From positions 6,154,906 to 6,218,905 of the forward strand of contig NC_044290.2 of assembly GCF_004027225.2 (NCBI RefSeq): 64,000 bases of DNA, written 5' to 3'. Position numbers and translations under genes: made by a program. The DNA is from Strigops habroptila. Its lineage: Eukaryota; Chordata; Aves; Psittaciformes; Psittacidae. Of this stretch, positions 27,901-39,900 are shown piece by piece (position 1 is the first letter of the stretch; each line of letters begins with the position of its first letter). The notes beneath the pieces were generated by a model. The model worked only from the letters and a program-made list of their open reading frames with translations. It made no database searches and was not told the origin of the DNA.

Positions 27901-30900
27901 TGCGCACACACACACGCAGCACAGTCAAGAAGGACAAATGCTGAGGAGGGAAGCAGAGCACGTACACCAGCAGCACAGAGCACAGCCCTACAGCCGACGA
28001 GGGCCGGGAAAGCAGCACCGCACCGAGGCGGCCGGGATCTACATCAACACTTATCAGTTCAGCCTTTGCATTTGCTGGCACTGAGCAATTGTACGTGTGT
28101 CCTCAGACTACCTCCTCACCCCCCTGCACAGCCTCTCGCAGCCACGGCCCGGCCCTGCTCTGGTCACTGGCTATTGTGATCAGAGCGTCGGGCTGGGGTG
28201 ACATTGTCCCCTCCTGAAGAGGGATGGTGCCTGCAAGCCCGCTCATTTTATTCACTGCACAAGCACGTTTCCAACTGGGATAATCTCCATTAAACCATCT
28301 GCGCTCCCATCTTCGCTCGGCCTGCACCCGCTGGGCTGCCTGTGATGCTGCAGCATCTGTGAACCGGCAAAAGCGGATGCCGCGTCCTTTTCCCAATCAG
28401 CTAAAAACCCAGTAGAGACTCAGACAGAACAGATGCACCTGGTAGCTTTGACACACTACGGAGCCAGGCTACCAGGAGTACCTGTGCCAGTGCCTCTTCT
28501 GAAAGGCGTACGGCTCCCCCTGATAATTTAAAGCCATTTCCTTCCCATCGTGGGAAGACACCATGCCCCAAACTGCCAGAAGAGGAGGGCTGAGAGTAGA
28601 GGTTTTAGCTCCATAGGCTGCCCTGGTGCAGAAGAGAAGCACTGTGTGCCAGGTCATGAATGCATTTTGGATCAGACACTCTGAATGGCTGCTGATCCCC
28701 AGGATTTAATCTCATATTTATCTCCTAGCTGCTTTCTAGAAACAGGGACTATCATGTCACACTCCTGCATCACTGGAACAGAGACAAGAAAGGGTTATGA
28801 TGAAAGATCTGAAACTTAAATCTGCTGCCCCTTCCCCGCAGCCCACACAGAAGACGCCCATCTAACCTTAAAGCAAGCTGATAAAACAACTGCACTGAAG
28901 CATGAACTCGGCATGGAGAGAACTTGACCCTGTCCTTACCATTGCCATCGAGACAGCCAAGGCACTTGGGAGTCACTTCAGCTGTCGAGGACATGACAGC
29001 ATGGTGAGGGATCTGAAGCAAAGATAGAAAGCCATCGATCCGCTTTAACAGTAATCAGTGCTTGCCTTCAACAAGGTTGCTGGGCCATCTAACACATGCC
29101 TTTCTTCCAGCCAATTTGCCCTGCTTGGTCTTGCCCTCAAAGGCATGGAATAGCACAGTGTCTGGGTTCAGCTGTAACACTGATTTTTCTCCTTCCTAGT
29201 AGCTGGTGCAGTGCTGTGTTTGGGCTTTAGTCTGAGAACATTGCTGATAACACTCTGATGGTTTACTTGTTGCTCAGTAGCACTTACTCTGATCAAGGAC
29301 TTTTCAGTCTCTCCTGCTCTGCCAGTGAGGAGAGGCACAAGAAGCTGGGAGGAAGCAGAGCCAGGACTCCTGACCCAAACTGGCCAAAGGGATATTCCAT
29401 CCCACAGCACGTCATGCCCAGTATAGAAACTGAGGGGAGTCACCCAGAAGGCCCAGATCACTGCTCGGGTTGGGCTGGGTATCGGTCAGTGGGTGCTGAG
29501 CAATTGTATTGTGCATCACTTGTGTTTATTGTTTGTTTTTTTTTCCCCCTTCCCTTTTTAGTTTTATATTCTCTCCCCTTGTTATTTCCCTTATTAATAA
29601 TAATAGTTTTATATTATACGTCAGTTATTGCACTGTTCTTATCTCAATCCATAGGGTTTTACTCCTACAGTCCTGAAGAAGAGGCAAATATTAGCAGCAC
29701 ATGACGGGACAGGAGTGAAAGCCTATTTCATTATTTCCTGCACTTGCCTTCACTTATTTGTTTTGCAAGCCTGTATTTTCCAAAGCAATTTACAAACAAG
29801 AAGCAAGACAACCATTTGTTCAGAGAAAGGTTAATAGGGGCCTAGTGGTCTCTGAAGACCGTGCAGTCACGCTTAGGTGTGAAATTTTGGAGTAGCAATA
29901 AAGATGCTGCTCAGACAAGCAAGTCTCAAGAGAAGAATTTAATCTGTCTAAATATTCTCATTATGTACATAGTTTTCAGCTTCCGTTCACAGTGATCAGA
30001 GCAGCCACAGCTTCCAGAAGCCTTTTTGGACAATAAACTGTGAAATAGGATTTTTACATTAGTCATTACGTCTGTTTCCACTCCCATCTCAAAGAGTCAA
30101 TGTTTGAAATGGGTTTTGTCGAAAAGAGCAGCGTTGGGAGAGAAAGAGTCGACAGGAGGAAAGCAGCACAGACCTTTGGCAGACTGGTAGTACTTGGCAC
30201 AAGAGAGCTCCCATTGGCACCATCTCCCCAGAAAACCTCAAATAGATTATTTCTCCTTAGAAGTCCAAAAAAAGGCTTTCTGTGGGGTCATGCACAGAGT
30301 AAGAAATGTAACAGTACATCCAGAGATGTGCTTCACTGTAACGGGCAAGAGGTTCCAGTTACATCCACCCATCTTGCTCCTAAAAGTCATTTAGACCTAA
30401 ATACATTACTAAGACGAGGTGAGAAAGCTAGAGGCAGGCATCTAGGACAAAAGGGCTGATCCAAAAACTCAGCTTCTTTCTTTTGGGATCACAGTGTCCA
30501 TCTGTCCCCTTGCCACAGGGGAACTTAGCCTGCAAAAAGAGACCTTGTTTGTCCACTGGAACATGGAACCTGAATTATTCCAACAAGCAAGTATTCAAAA
30601 AAGAAAAAGGTCAAGAAAACAGAGCAAGTTCTCTATGGGTATGATCTCCTGGGACCAAGAGAACAGCTATGCTCCTGATGCATCTCACCCCTCCTCATTT
30701 ACACGTTGTCTTTTCCCCTTCAGACAGGCAGTTTTCAGCTTTTGTTGCGTGTTCAAGACTCCACTTCTATACACAAGAAGCTTGGACAAAGTTTTTGGAG
30801 ATAGTTACAGTGTTCTGCTATTAATTTTTTGCTTGAAGTCAAGCAACTTCCTACCCCCACCCTCTCATCCCCAGGTTTCTCTCCAAGTTTAAGAGCTCGA

Positions 30901-33900
30901 AGTACTGGTCACTAGTTGATAACAGCACAGTGGGGGAACATATTAACCAGCACAGGCACTCCAGAGGCAGCCCAGACTTGAAGACAGCGTCAGGACTGTG
31001 GTCTCAATGTTTGATATCCCTCTCAAGAGAAGCCATCATCATCATTGTTTTCTGAAGAATAAAACCACAGAGTCAAGCAGGGAGTGGGACCAGCAGAGCT
31101 GGAGGTAGAACAAATCCCAGTTTACTCCCATACTGATCCAGAAAGAAGCATTAGAGACCTTAAGAGAAAAGCACAACTTGGAGGTAATGCCAACACCCAG
31201 CAGTGTCCTGAAAATAGTGATTGTGGGAATCACCCCCCTCCAGTAACCCACCACAGACTGGTGTGTTCCAATAGCTGAAGGGGGCTACAAGGACGCTGGA
31301 GAAAGACTCTTCATCAGGGACTGCAATGATAGGACAAGGAGTAATGGGTTCAAACTTAAACAGGGGAAGTTCAGGTTAGACATAAGGAAGAAGTTCTTTA
31401 CTGTGAGGGTGCTGAGGCACTGGCACAGGGTGCCCAGAGAAGTGGTAAATGCTCCACCCCTGGCAGTGTTCAAAGCCAGGCTGGACAGAGCCTTGGGCGA
31501 CATGGTTTAGTGTGAGGTGTCCGTTCCCATGGCAGGGGATTGGAACTGGATGATCTTAAGGTCCTTTCCAACTCAAACCATTCTATGATTCTATGTTCTC
31601 CCACAAACAGTCCCTCTCTACCTCTAAGAGGAGCAGGAGAAAAGCATCGAAACACTCATCTCAATTCCTGAGCAGGGAAGGATTAACCACTACCAAAGAC
31701 TGCAGACATTTATTCTCCAAAGCCACAAGAGGAGACAAGCAGAGGGAAAAGCTCCTCTGAGAGCTATGTACACAGGCAGCAAGTCTAATGCTTACACAGC
31801 CTTAATTTATTTTTTTTCCAAGTCCTAACAACAATTATCTTCATGAATTATAGACATAATATCCGAGAGATGCAGGCAGTAATTAACGCCTGTCTGCCTT
31901 TTCTGACTAGCTCCTTCTGCTGGGTCAGAGAGAGTTACTGAAATTCAGGAAGGAAACTTTCCATCTTCTGGAAGTTTTAAAGAAACAGACTAAGACACAA
32001 TTTAATAAAGCAATAATATTTCTCTTAAATAATTAACTAGGCTTTGACATTCACTAATATTCCTGAGGCCCAGCTCTTACTTTTGCAATAATGCTGGGAC
32101 AAGTGCACTCAAGGATATGATCCCCTGCATGTCTAAAATGTAGTAATTGAAAAATTGCTTTAGGTAGTCTTTACCCCTGGATTTCTTTGCACACACATGG
32201 CCATAGTCATTCTTTTTTCCTGACATTCTCACTGAGACCCTTAACAGAAGCCACACCATGCAGCACCTGCACACCTCCCTCTTCTCATTTTGCCCTACTA
32301 ACATCTGTCTTCAGGTGTGAGCACTCAACCGTCTCCAAGCTCAAGAGAAACACAGTTTATCATCCTTTGGGAAAACGCTTGGTTTCACAACAGAATCACA
32401 GCAATAGATGCACCAGACAATCCTAAACTAGACAAAGCTATTACTAAAGCAGCATACAGCACTGGATGTTGTTTAAGTGGTTTGTTTCATCATCTCTCAT
32501 GAAGCAGACTCTCTTGCAGCATAAACAGTTTGATTCACAAAAAGAATGCACTCAAGAGAGTTTAACATACTCCAGGCTATTGACAACAATTACCACTAAG
32601 CAACAATTACTTAGCCAGCCACTGGAAAAAAATCCCACCCTTTGGCATGTACATATCACCTGCTTAAGCAATATAGAACTACACAACAGTAAGACAGAAC
32701 TCTACTTAAACTCAGAATCATTCTGGTGGCCACCAAATTGAAACACAGCCATGTCGCCAAGAATAAAGAGGGAGTATTTGGCCAAAAAGATCAGACTGAC
32801 CTGAAAGCTTCACACCTCTGTTGTTCACTTGAGCCACACTACCTCTACAGGAAAAGAATCCCTATCCACTAGAAGCAAAGTTTAAATGGGAATAATGGTG
32901 ACCCCAGTTTCAGAAACTCACCAGATAAAGTCTGTAAGCATCGATCCGTCGAACTGGCCCCCAGCACTTGTCCGTATCATTGTACTTTGTGCCATCTCCA
33001 ACACTGCAAGAATGGTTGCCTGTGGCACTGCTGGGAAAGGAGGGAGAAACAAAAGACAGTCATTAACTCCTGGTAGATGACTTCCCCTCTCCTGCGTTCA
33101 GGACAGAAGAATGACCAGACCCCTGAAGTGTCCATTCCTCCTCTACCCCAGTCCTTTTATTTTCTAGGCTGCGTAAAAGAGCAAGTCACCAAGTACCATA
33201 CATTTAAAGGCAAAGTCTTGAATTGTCTCCAGTCATTTACAAGCTTTATCATTTGGTCAAACTAGGAAGTTAAGGTCATGTATGCATTACTGAGGTTTTC
33301 CATTTTCAAGTCGTGAGTCCAAATCCAGCCCAGATTTGATCAAACCAATCTCTTTCATTATCTGTTTTGTTGAGAAAGGAACTGGGCTCAGTCCAGAGCT
33401 AATTCCATGTAACATCACTACGCGCTGGTCACAGTCTGGTAAGCATAACACTTCTCAGCTCTTACCCAAAGAGACAGAGAAGCTAAAATCCTGCACAGAG
33501 TATTGCAATCAAACTATTGAGCAAGAAGTCTCATGTCTGCAGGTGTTGAAGCTGCAAGTACTTCACACCTGAGGACTCATCTGAAATCAAGTCAGCTACT
33601 TTTCAGGCAGGCAGCAGGCACTCAGGTGGACAATATAAAACAACTTCACCTTCCCACCCATAAGTGATGCTGAGCTGTCCTCAAGTCATTTATTCACTCC
33701 AGAAAGTAGAGCTGATCCCAGTCACCCCATCAAATCCAAAAGTCTGCTCTTTTCTGTGTTAGCACACAACCCCACAGCAGTAAGCATACTTACCAGGTCA
33801 CTTGCATGAGAGAGACTGGTACAGCTGCTGCGTAGATTGCCAGGTCTCCATAGAGGTAGATAATTATGCAGAAATAGAAGAGGTTGACACCCACTGCAGG

Positions 33901-36900
33901 AAAAGGAAATATTGTACAGACAGCAGAGCACACAGGGTCTCTTGAACTATGCACTTTAAACACACAAAGCTAAGTCTTTGGAAATAAATCACCATTTGCC
34001 TCCATAGTTTACTTCTTTCTGCAACAAACTCCACTCAAGGGTCACATCAGCAGCTCAGGGAACTTGACCACAGCACAGAAACTGACAGAACACAAGGTGC
34101 CTCGGAGCTCAACTCTGCCTCCTTCAACACTTAGCCCTGACACTAGACCTTCTGGTTCAAGCCCATATTCCAGTCACCGGTCGAGACCAACAGGTCTCAA
34201 GTCATCTGCCAGATGAAGCTGTCAACATGGAAGAGCCACAGGCAAACAGCTAGCTGATGCTCACAGACCTGGTGTAAGCAGAGCTCGACAAACAGTGAAA
34301 TGGAGAGAAGAGCCTTTAGTGTCTGCTGATTCCAAACCCTCTGCCTGCAAACCTGCAGGACCCTCACAGTAGGGATTTAGCCCTGCAGAGCTCAGGTTCC
34401 ACACGGTTAAAATGGAGCTGCTTTGGGAGACTCCTTACCATCAACTGCTTGAGCCAAGGTTCAAACCTGCAAAGCCCTCTTGCCTTACTGCCACAGTGTA
34501 CACTGTTCCTGCCCCAGACTGTTTTCTTTATTTCTTTAAAACCTTGCTTTGTGTTCACCTATGAGATCAGAAAAAGTCTTACACAAGTTAACTTGTGCAC
34601 AATGGGTGCACAGAACAGCCTTACTGGGGCAAAACAAGACACTGCTGTGGAGGGCTAAAATCTGCAGGGATAAAGAAATGCTTGATGAGACCCCGGGATT
34701 CTTTTCTTCCAAGCAACTCGGTATAAATCTCACCAAGAAAGAACAAATTGGAACATATTTTAGTTCAGAGACAGGTGAGTTACAAAAAATAAAAAGCAGC
34801 CTCAGATTTGTTTCATTTAGGAAGTTGACATTGATGGAAAATAGCTCAAGGAAGCTGCCCACACTTTAAAGTTGTGATGCCACCTGATGCTTAATCCTAA
34901 TGCAGCTTGAGCAAATCAATTCCCCTCCTCCAGCCTCACATGTGACAACTATCAAACAAGGGCAGCAGTGCTGCAGGAATGCAGACAAATATCTCTACAG
35001 TGCTTGGATGCCCCAAAGTTTTACCATCACACTGCCCCTGGATCTCTGGATGTCAAGAAACATTAATAGTCATTCTTCTTCGTTTAAATAAATCATTCAA
35101 TATGCTGAGCCTACTTAGCATAACACATCGCTAAAAAAGGGCTCTATTGGGAAAGCAGCAATAAAACTTCCCTGCTTCTGTAGAGCCACACCAAGCCAGG
35201 ATTTTAGAGTTGTTCCTCGTTTGAACAGACAAATGGAGATCTTACAGAAATTGTCAGATCATTTCATGCAGTTCCCCCCTTGTTCTCTTCCTCTGTGATT
35301 TAAGATGGCTTCACAGTTAAGGAGTCTCTGTGTTGTTCTGAATGTGGCAACAAATTACCTACCAGTTCTCCAAAAGCGTTGAAGGTTATAACGAATATCC
35401 GACAGGACAGAAGCTACAAGACACCCTGAGCACAGACTACACAGACTCAGAAAGAGTGTCTGCTTTGGGATCTGCTACTCATCTCAAGTACCCCCCAGAA
35501 TAACACTAACACGACCAGCTAAGCCCCAGCAGCACCACCACATACCCACCAGCACACACTATGTCCCCATTCCAGTGCAGGCTTCTCTGTCTGTGGGAAG
35601 TCCAGGTGACATTCCTCTCCCAAACTCCTCCTCTCAAATACAGGAAGACTTTAGCATCAGTTCTTTTATAAACTGCCTCTGACCCTCCCTGATCAATACT
35701 TTCATTACTGGACACAAAATGGGGAGGCAAAAAAGAAAATCAATGACTTCCTGTGGGGAAACAGCATGGTGAATGTGCCTAGAATCCACCACCGTGATAA
35801 ATCACTGCTTGGTCCCAGAAGAAAGCACCCAACACCGCACCTTACAAAAGCAAGCAGTTCTCCAGAGGCAGCTCTTTGAAAGAGCACACAGCCCCTCACA
35901 GCCTAAACCTAAGTCAGCTCCCTTTAAGAGAAGAGACAGTTTGAAATTGAGATTTATCCCCAGCTTACCTCCCAGGACTGCAGATTCAACTACTGTCAGG
36001 TTCTTGAAAATAAAAATCAGTCAAGAGAAAGCAGCAGAGAACTCGTTGGAAATCAGAGGCTTTGAGGTCTACTGCAAAGCTTTCACCAGCTTTCCCCCCA
36101 TGAAGGCTGTAAAGCCCTCAGACATCCCAGGTTTGGATTTTTGCTTTGTATATCATGAGCAAAAACCCACCTAGACATTTGCTAGCTGTGAAACTGCAGA
36201 GGTTGGTGCTTGGAGCCAGGACTTCTCCAGTGCAGCCCAGTCTCGGCACTAGGCAGTACTGGTCACTGACAAACTGCCCTTACTGAAGGCCTTTCTGTGC
36301 AACCATCACCTCAGCAAGGATCTGCAGAGGGAGGTACTTGTCTCTCCTCTGCAGCCGCTCAGCAGACCAGAGGGTGTCTCTGAACTGGGACTCAGCAACA
36401 GTCTAGGGATGGAGCCTCATTGCTGAGCACAGAGGACAGGAAAGCAGCAAATGAGTTACAGCTGCCTTAAAGCCTTTGCTGGGTGTACCTCACCTCATCT
36501 GGAAGTCACGAGTTGTTTCATAGAATCAATAGTATCACTGAATGGTTTGGGTTTGAAGGGATCTTAAAGCTCATCCTGTTCCAACCTCCTGCCATGGGCA
36601 GGGACACCTTCCACTAGAGCAGGTTGCTCCAAGCCCTGTCCAACCCGGCTTTGAACACTGCCAGGTTTCAAGCCATGGTCTGCGGCTGTTCCAGCTGCCT
36701 TCCTGCAGAAGGATTCATGCCTTTTCCCTGGGGAGGATCCCCAACACAGAAATCAGATAACTCTGACTAAAACAACGTTAAGAAGAGGGATTAAGATTTA
36801 GAGTCCTAAGCAGTTTATATCACTTAGCAGCGTACATCAGCGCCTGACAGAGAGAGGACGTGTATTTCCAGCACCCTCTACAGGCTGAGCAGCTGCCAGC

Positions 36901-39900
36901 AGCAAGGACTAGAAGGCAACCCCTGCCTGGCTTTGGGGAGTCGTTACCACCTCTCCCTGTGAAGAACAGGCAAAGCAGGGGCCTTCTGGAGCTTGCTTAT
37001 GGGAGCACTCTGGCTCCTGTGATCCCCCAGCCCTCCTGCAGCTCAACAGGCTTCTCTAGCTGAATCCTCAGCAATACTGCCAAGTTACACAGTGCTTACT
37101 CCCAAAGCACTTCCCAAATATTACTCCCCAGAGGATGAACAAGAGACAGGGAAATGTTCACAGTGGCAAAGCACACAAGCAAGAAAGCTTACCTAAAGCC
37201 AGAGCAACCCAGTACTCAAGGCAAGACTAGCAACAACACATTCCTAGTTCTGTTTTGGACCAATCCAAGTCTCCAACCCACACCCAAGTCACGTCACCTC
37301 TCCTCTGACAAGAAAAGTGGCAGCCTGATCCAAGGTAGATTATTTTGACAGTCCTAAGTGAATTAAATCTACAAAGGCCCAGAAGAAGCATGCAGGGAAA
37401 TTAAAAAAGGGTTTTTTTTTTTTTCAATTGGACTTTTAAATCAGAAATAATATAGTTCAAAGACTCTTCACTTTAAGCCCAGCTGTCCTTCAGAGGCAAC
37501 GGTCCTGCACCGGCATAAAGCTGATGTAATGTAGTGGAAAAAACCAGCCCATCATGTCTTTGTGAGGTGGCCAGTGAACAAGAGAAAATGTCACTTTCCA
37601 CAAGAAATGGGGCCTGACAGGCTCAAAACCGCACAGCCATTGTGTCTCTGATGATTTTCTGGCTCTGCACAGCCTTTCAAATGCACTGGTTTACAAGTTT
37701 CAGGATACCTAACATTGCAGTTTGCATTTCTATCGCATGCAGCAATGGATACATCTTTATGGCAGTACAGAAACAAGTTTGTTCCGGGGCACACAAAAGA
37801 CTTTTAAAAGCAATAAGACAAGACAGCTGCCTATCATATGCACACCTTTCAGCACTTCACATCCCAGTAGCTCTCTTGGTGACTCCCCAGAAACAAGCAA
37901 TTCCCAGCAGCTCTCCCCAGACGCATCTCTCCTTCAGACTGATACAGGGTTTAGGGAAGCCCAAATCCCTTGTTCTCAAATGCTATAACCAAGATGGAAC
38001 TAGTGAGCTCTACAGCTGGGCTCTACTGCTTTAGACAGGGGAGATCACAGAGGAGGGATGCAGTTCAGAGTTACATTAAGGGCAGTCAGAAAATCACTGA
38101 CTCACACCTGTCTCAAGAAACTGGGCCCATAACCTGCAGTATTTGGCTAGCTCCACTACCACCACCGCACCCTCCCCTTCATCCAGGTTCAGATCCACCT
38201 GGCCCATAAATCATCTACTTTGTAGAAACACCACATGGGGAATAATGCAGCCCACAGAGAGAAGGAACAACACTTTTGGGTGGAATCATCACAAACTCAG
38301 GATGCAAACCCACACTGAGAAGCACACAAAGGAAGGAAAAGCCATACACACAGCATGCCAGAGCACCTGAAGGGACTTCTAAAAGCATGAATTACTTACC
38401 TTTGTTGAAGAACATGGAAGCCATCTGGCCCATTTCCACCCTCTCAGTAATTTCAAAGATATTGGGTGAGCCACGTCTCTCTGCAAGTTGAAAACAAGAA
38501 GTGTTTCATCCAGTCCCTTCAGTAAACCCAGAGGCCAGACACTATCTGAAGACACTCAGGAAGCTCTAGCAACAGTTTGAAGGACAGTGTGTATGACTCC
38601 ACAGCTGCAGAGTCACTGGTTCAATTACTCTGCTGAAGCTAGTTTAAAAGTGTTTCAAAAATACGATATTCTCATCTTAGTGACCTAGAAGGAAGAGATC
38701 TTTATCAGACTGCAAAAGGCAAACTGAATGCTCAATGAGTCTTATCTTGCAAGTGCTAAGGACTCTGGGATGTGAGCATGTGGAATTCAGGGTGAAGTGG
38801 ACAGAAGAGTCCTTCCTGTTCCACTTGCTGGAGCTCACTGGGACACAGTCTGCGGAGAAGAGATCTCGGATGCAGTGAAAGCATGAAGTGGGTACTTACG
38901 AACTGACAGGATAGGTCGTGTCTCTGCTCGCTCGTAGCCGTCTTGGAGGAGAACATCAGTGTCAGATACACCAGAGGAAGAATCCTCATCCTCATCATCC
39001 TCCTAGAAAAGAAGTCCAGATCTCTGCTGAGACGTCTGCTACCCACATTACAGGCTGTCATGGTCTCACTTCCAGAAACTCAAAGGTAGGTCCCAAACAG
39101 GGATGGGTAGGACATGCAAGTAAAGGCAATGGCAGGAAGCCTTGGCCCAGGCTTGGCATGCTGCAGGGAGCAGAGCAGGCTGAAGAGAGTGACAGGCTCT
39201 GCTGCCCTAGCCTAGGTGTCCAATTCGTGTAGGGATATGTGGCACCAGGAAATTAGAAGCTTCTGGCAGACCTGCAGGATTGCAGAATCGGTAATAATAA
39301 TAATCCAAACATATATAGTCTTAGCTGGGCAGAGCAGACAGGTCTGGCTCCCAACTCCAACCCACTAACATACAGGCAGGGATCTAAATGAGTGCAATCA
39401 ATGCCTCACACTGATCCAGAAAAGCCGCTAAAGACAGGATCCAAAAAGCCACAGGTAAGTTTTACAGCAAGGACATACTTCAGGACTGCCCACTCCCTGG
39501 GATACAGCCCAAGTGACAGTAAGGATATGCCAGCCTGTCCCAGTTAAATAACCCACGATCAGCAAGGATTTATAGACCTCAGCACACTCCAAATGGCACC
39601 AATATATTGGCTGCCACCTCTCCACATTCACTGAGCAGCGCCTCTGGGTAAGGAGAGCACAATCAGTTAAGAAATGGGAACAGCACAGGAGATTTTTCAA
39701 AGCAGGAGCAGAAAATCCTGTCTTTTTAATGAGCAACCCCACAGGGAACGAACAGCCCTATTTCATATGGCAAAGTTCAGTACAGTAGAAATTTATTCCT
39801 TTAGAGTTACTAATGAGGCAAAGATGCAGAGGAATCTCAGGCAAGTCCTACATGATAGAAGAACAAGAGAAACCTCACACGAACCTTATGTTTCTCCATT

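Larger units (their letters stand above)
16204..32921 (-). other. TMEM104: TMEM104 16.7-kb intron (between coding exons 7 and 8)
   Basis: The largest intron. It contains a CR1 reverse-transcriptase fragment (22975-23345), a solo LTR (29160-29720), a CR1 tail (31274-31596) and a local CpG-rich patch at about 27870-28400. No host exon is recognisable. A 223-codon open frame at 25664-26335 has no recognisable domain and is not called. Confidence 0.8.
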
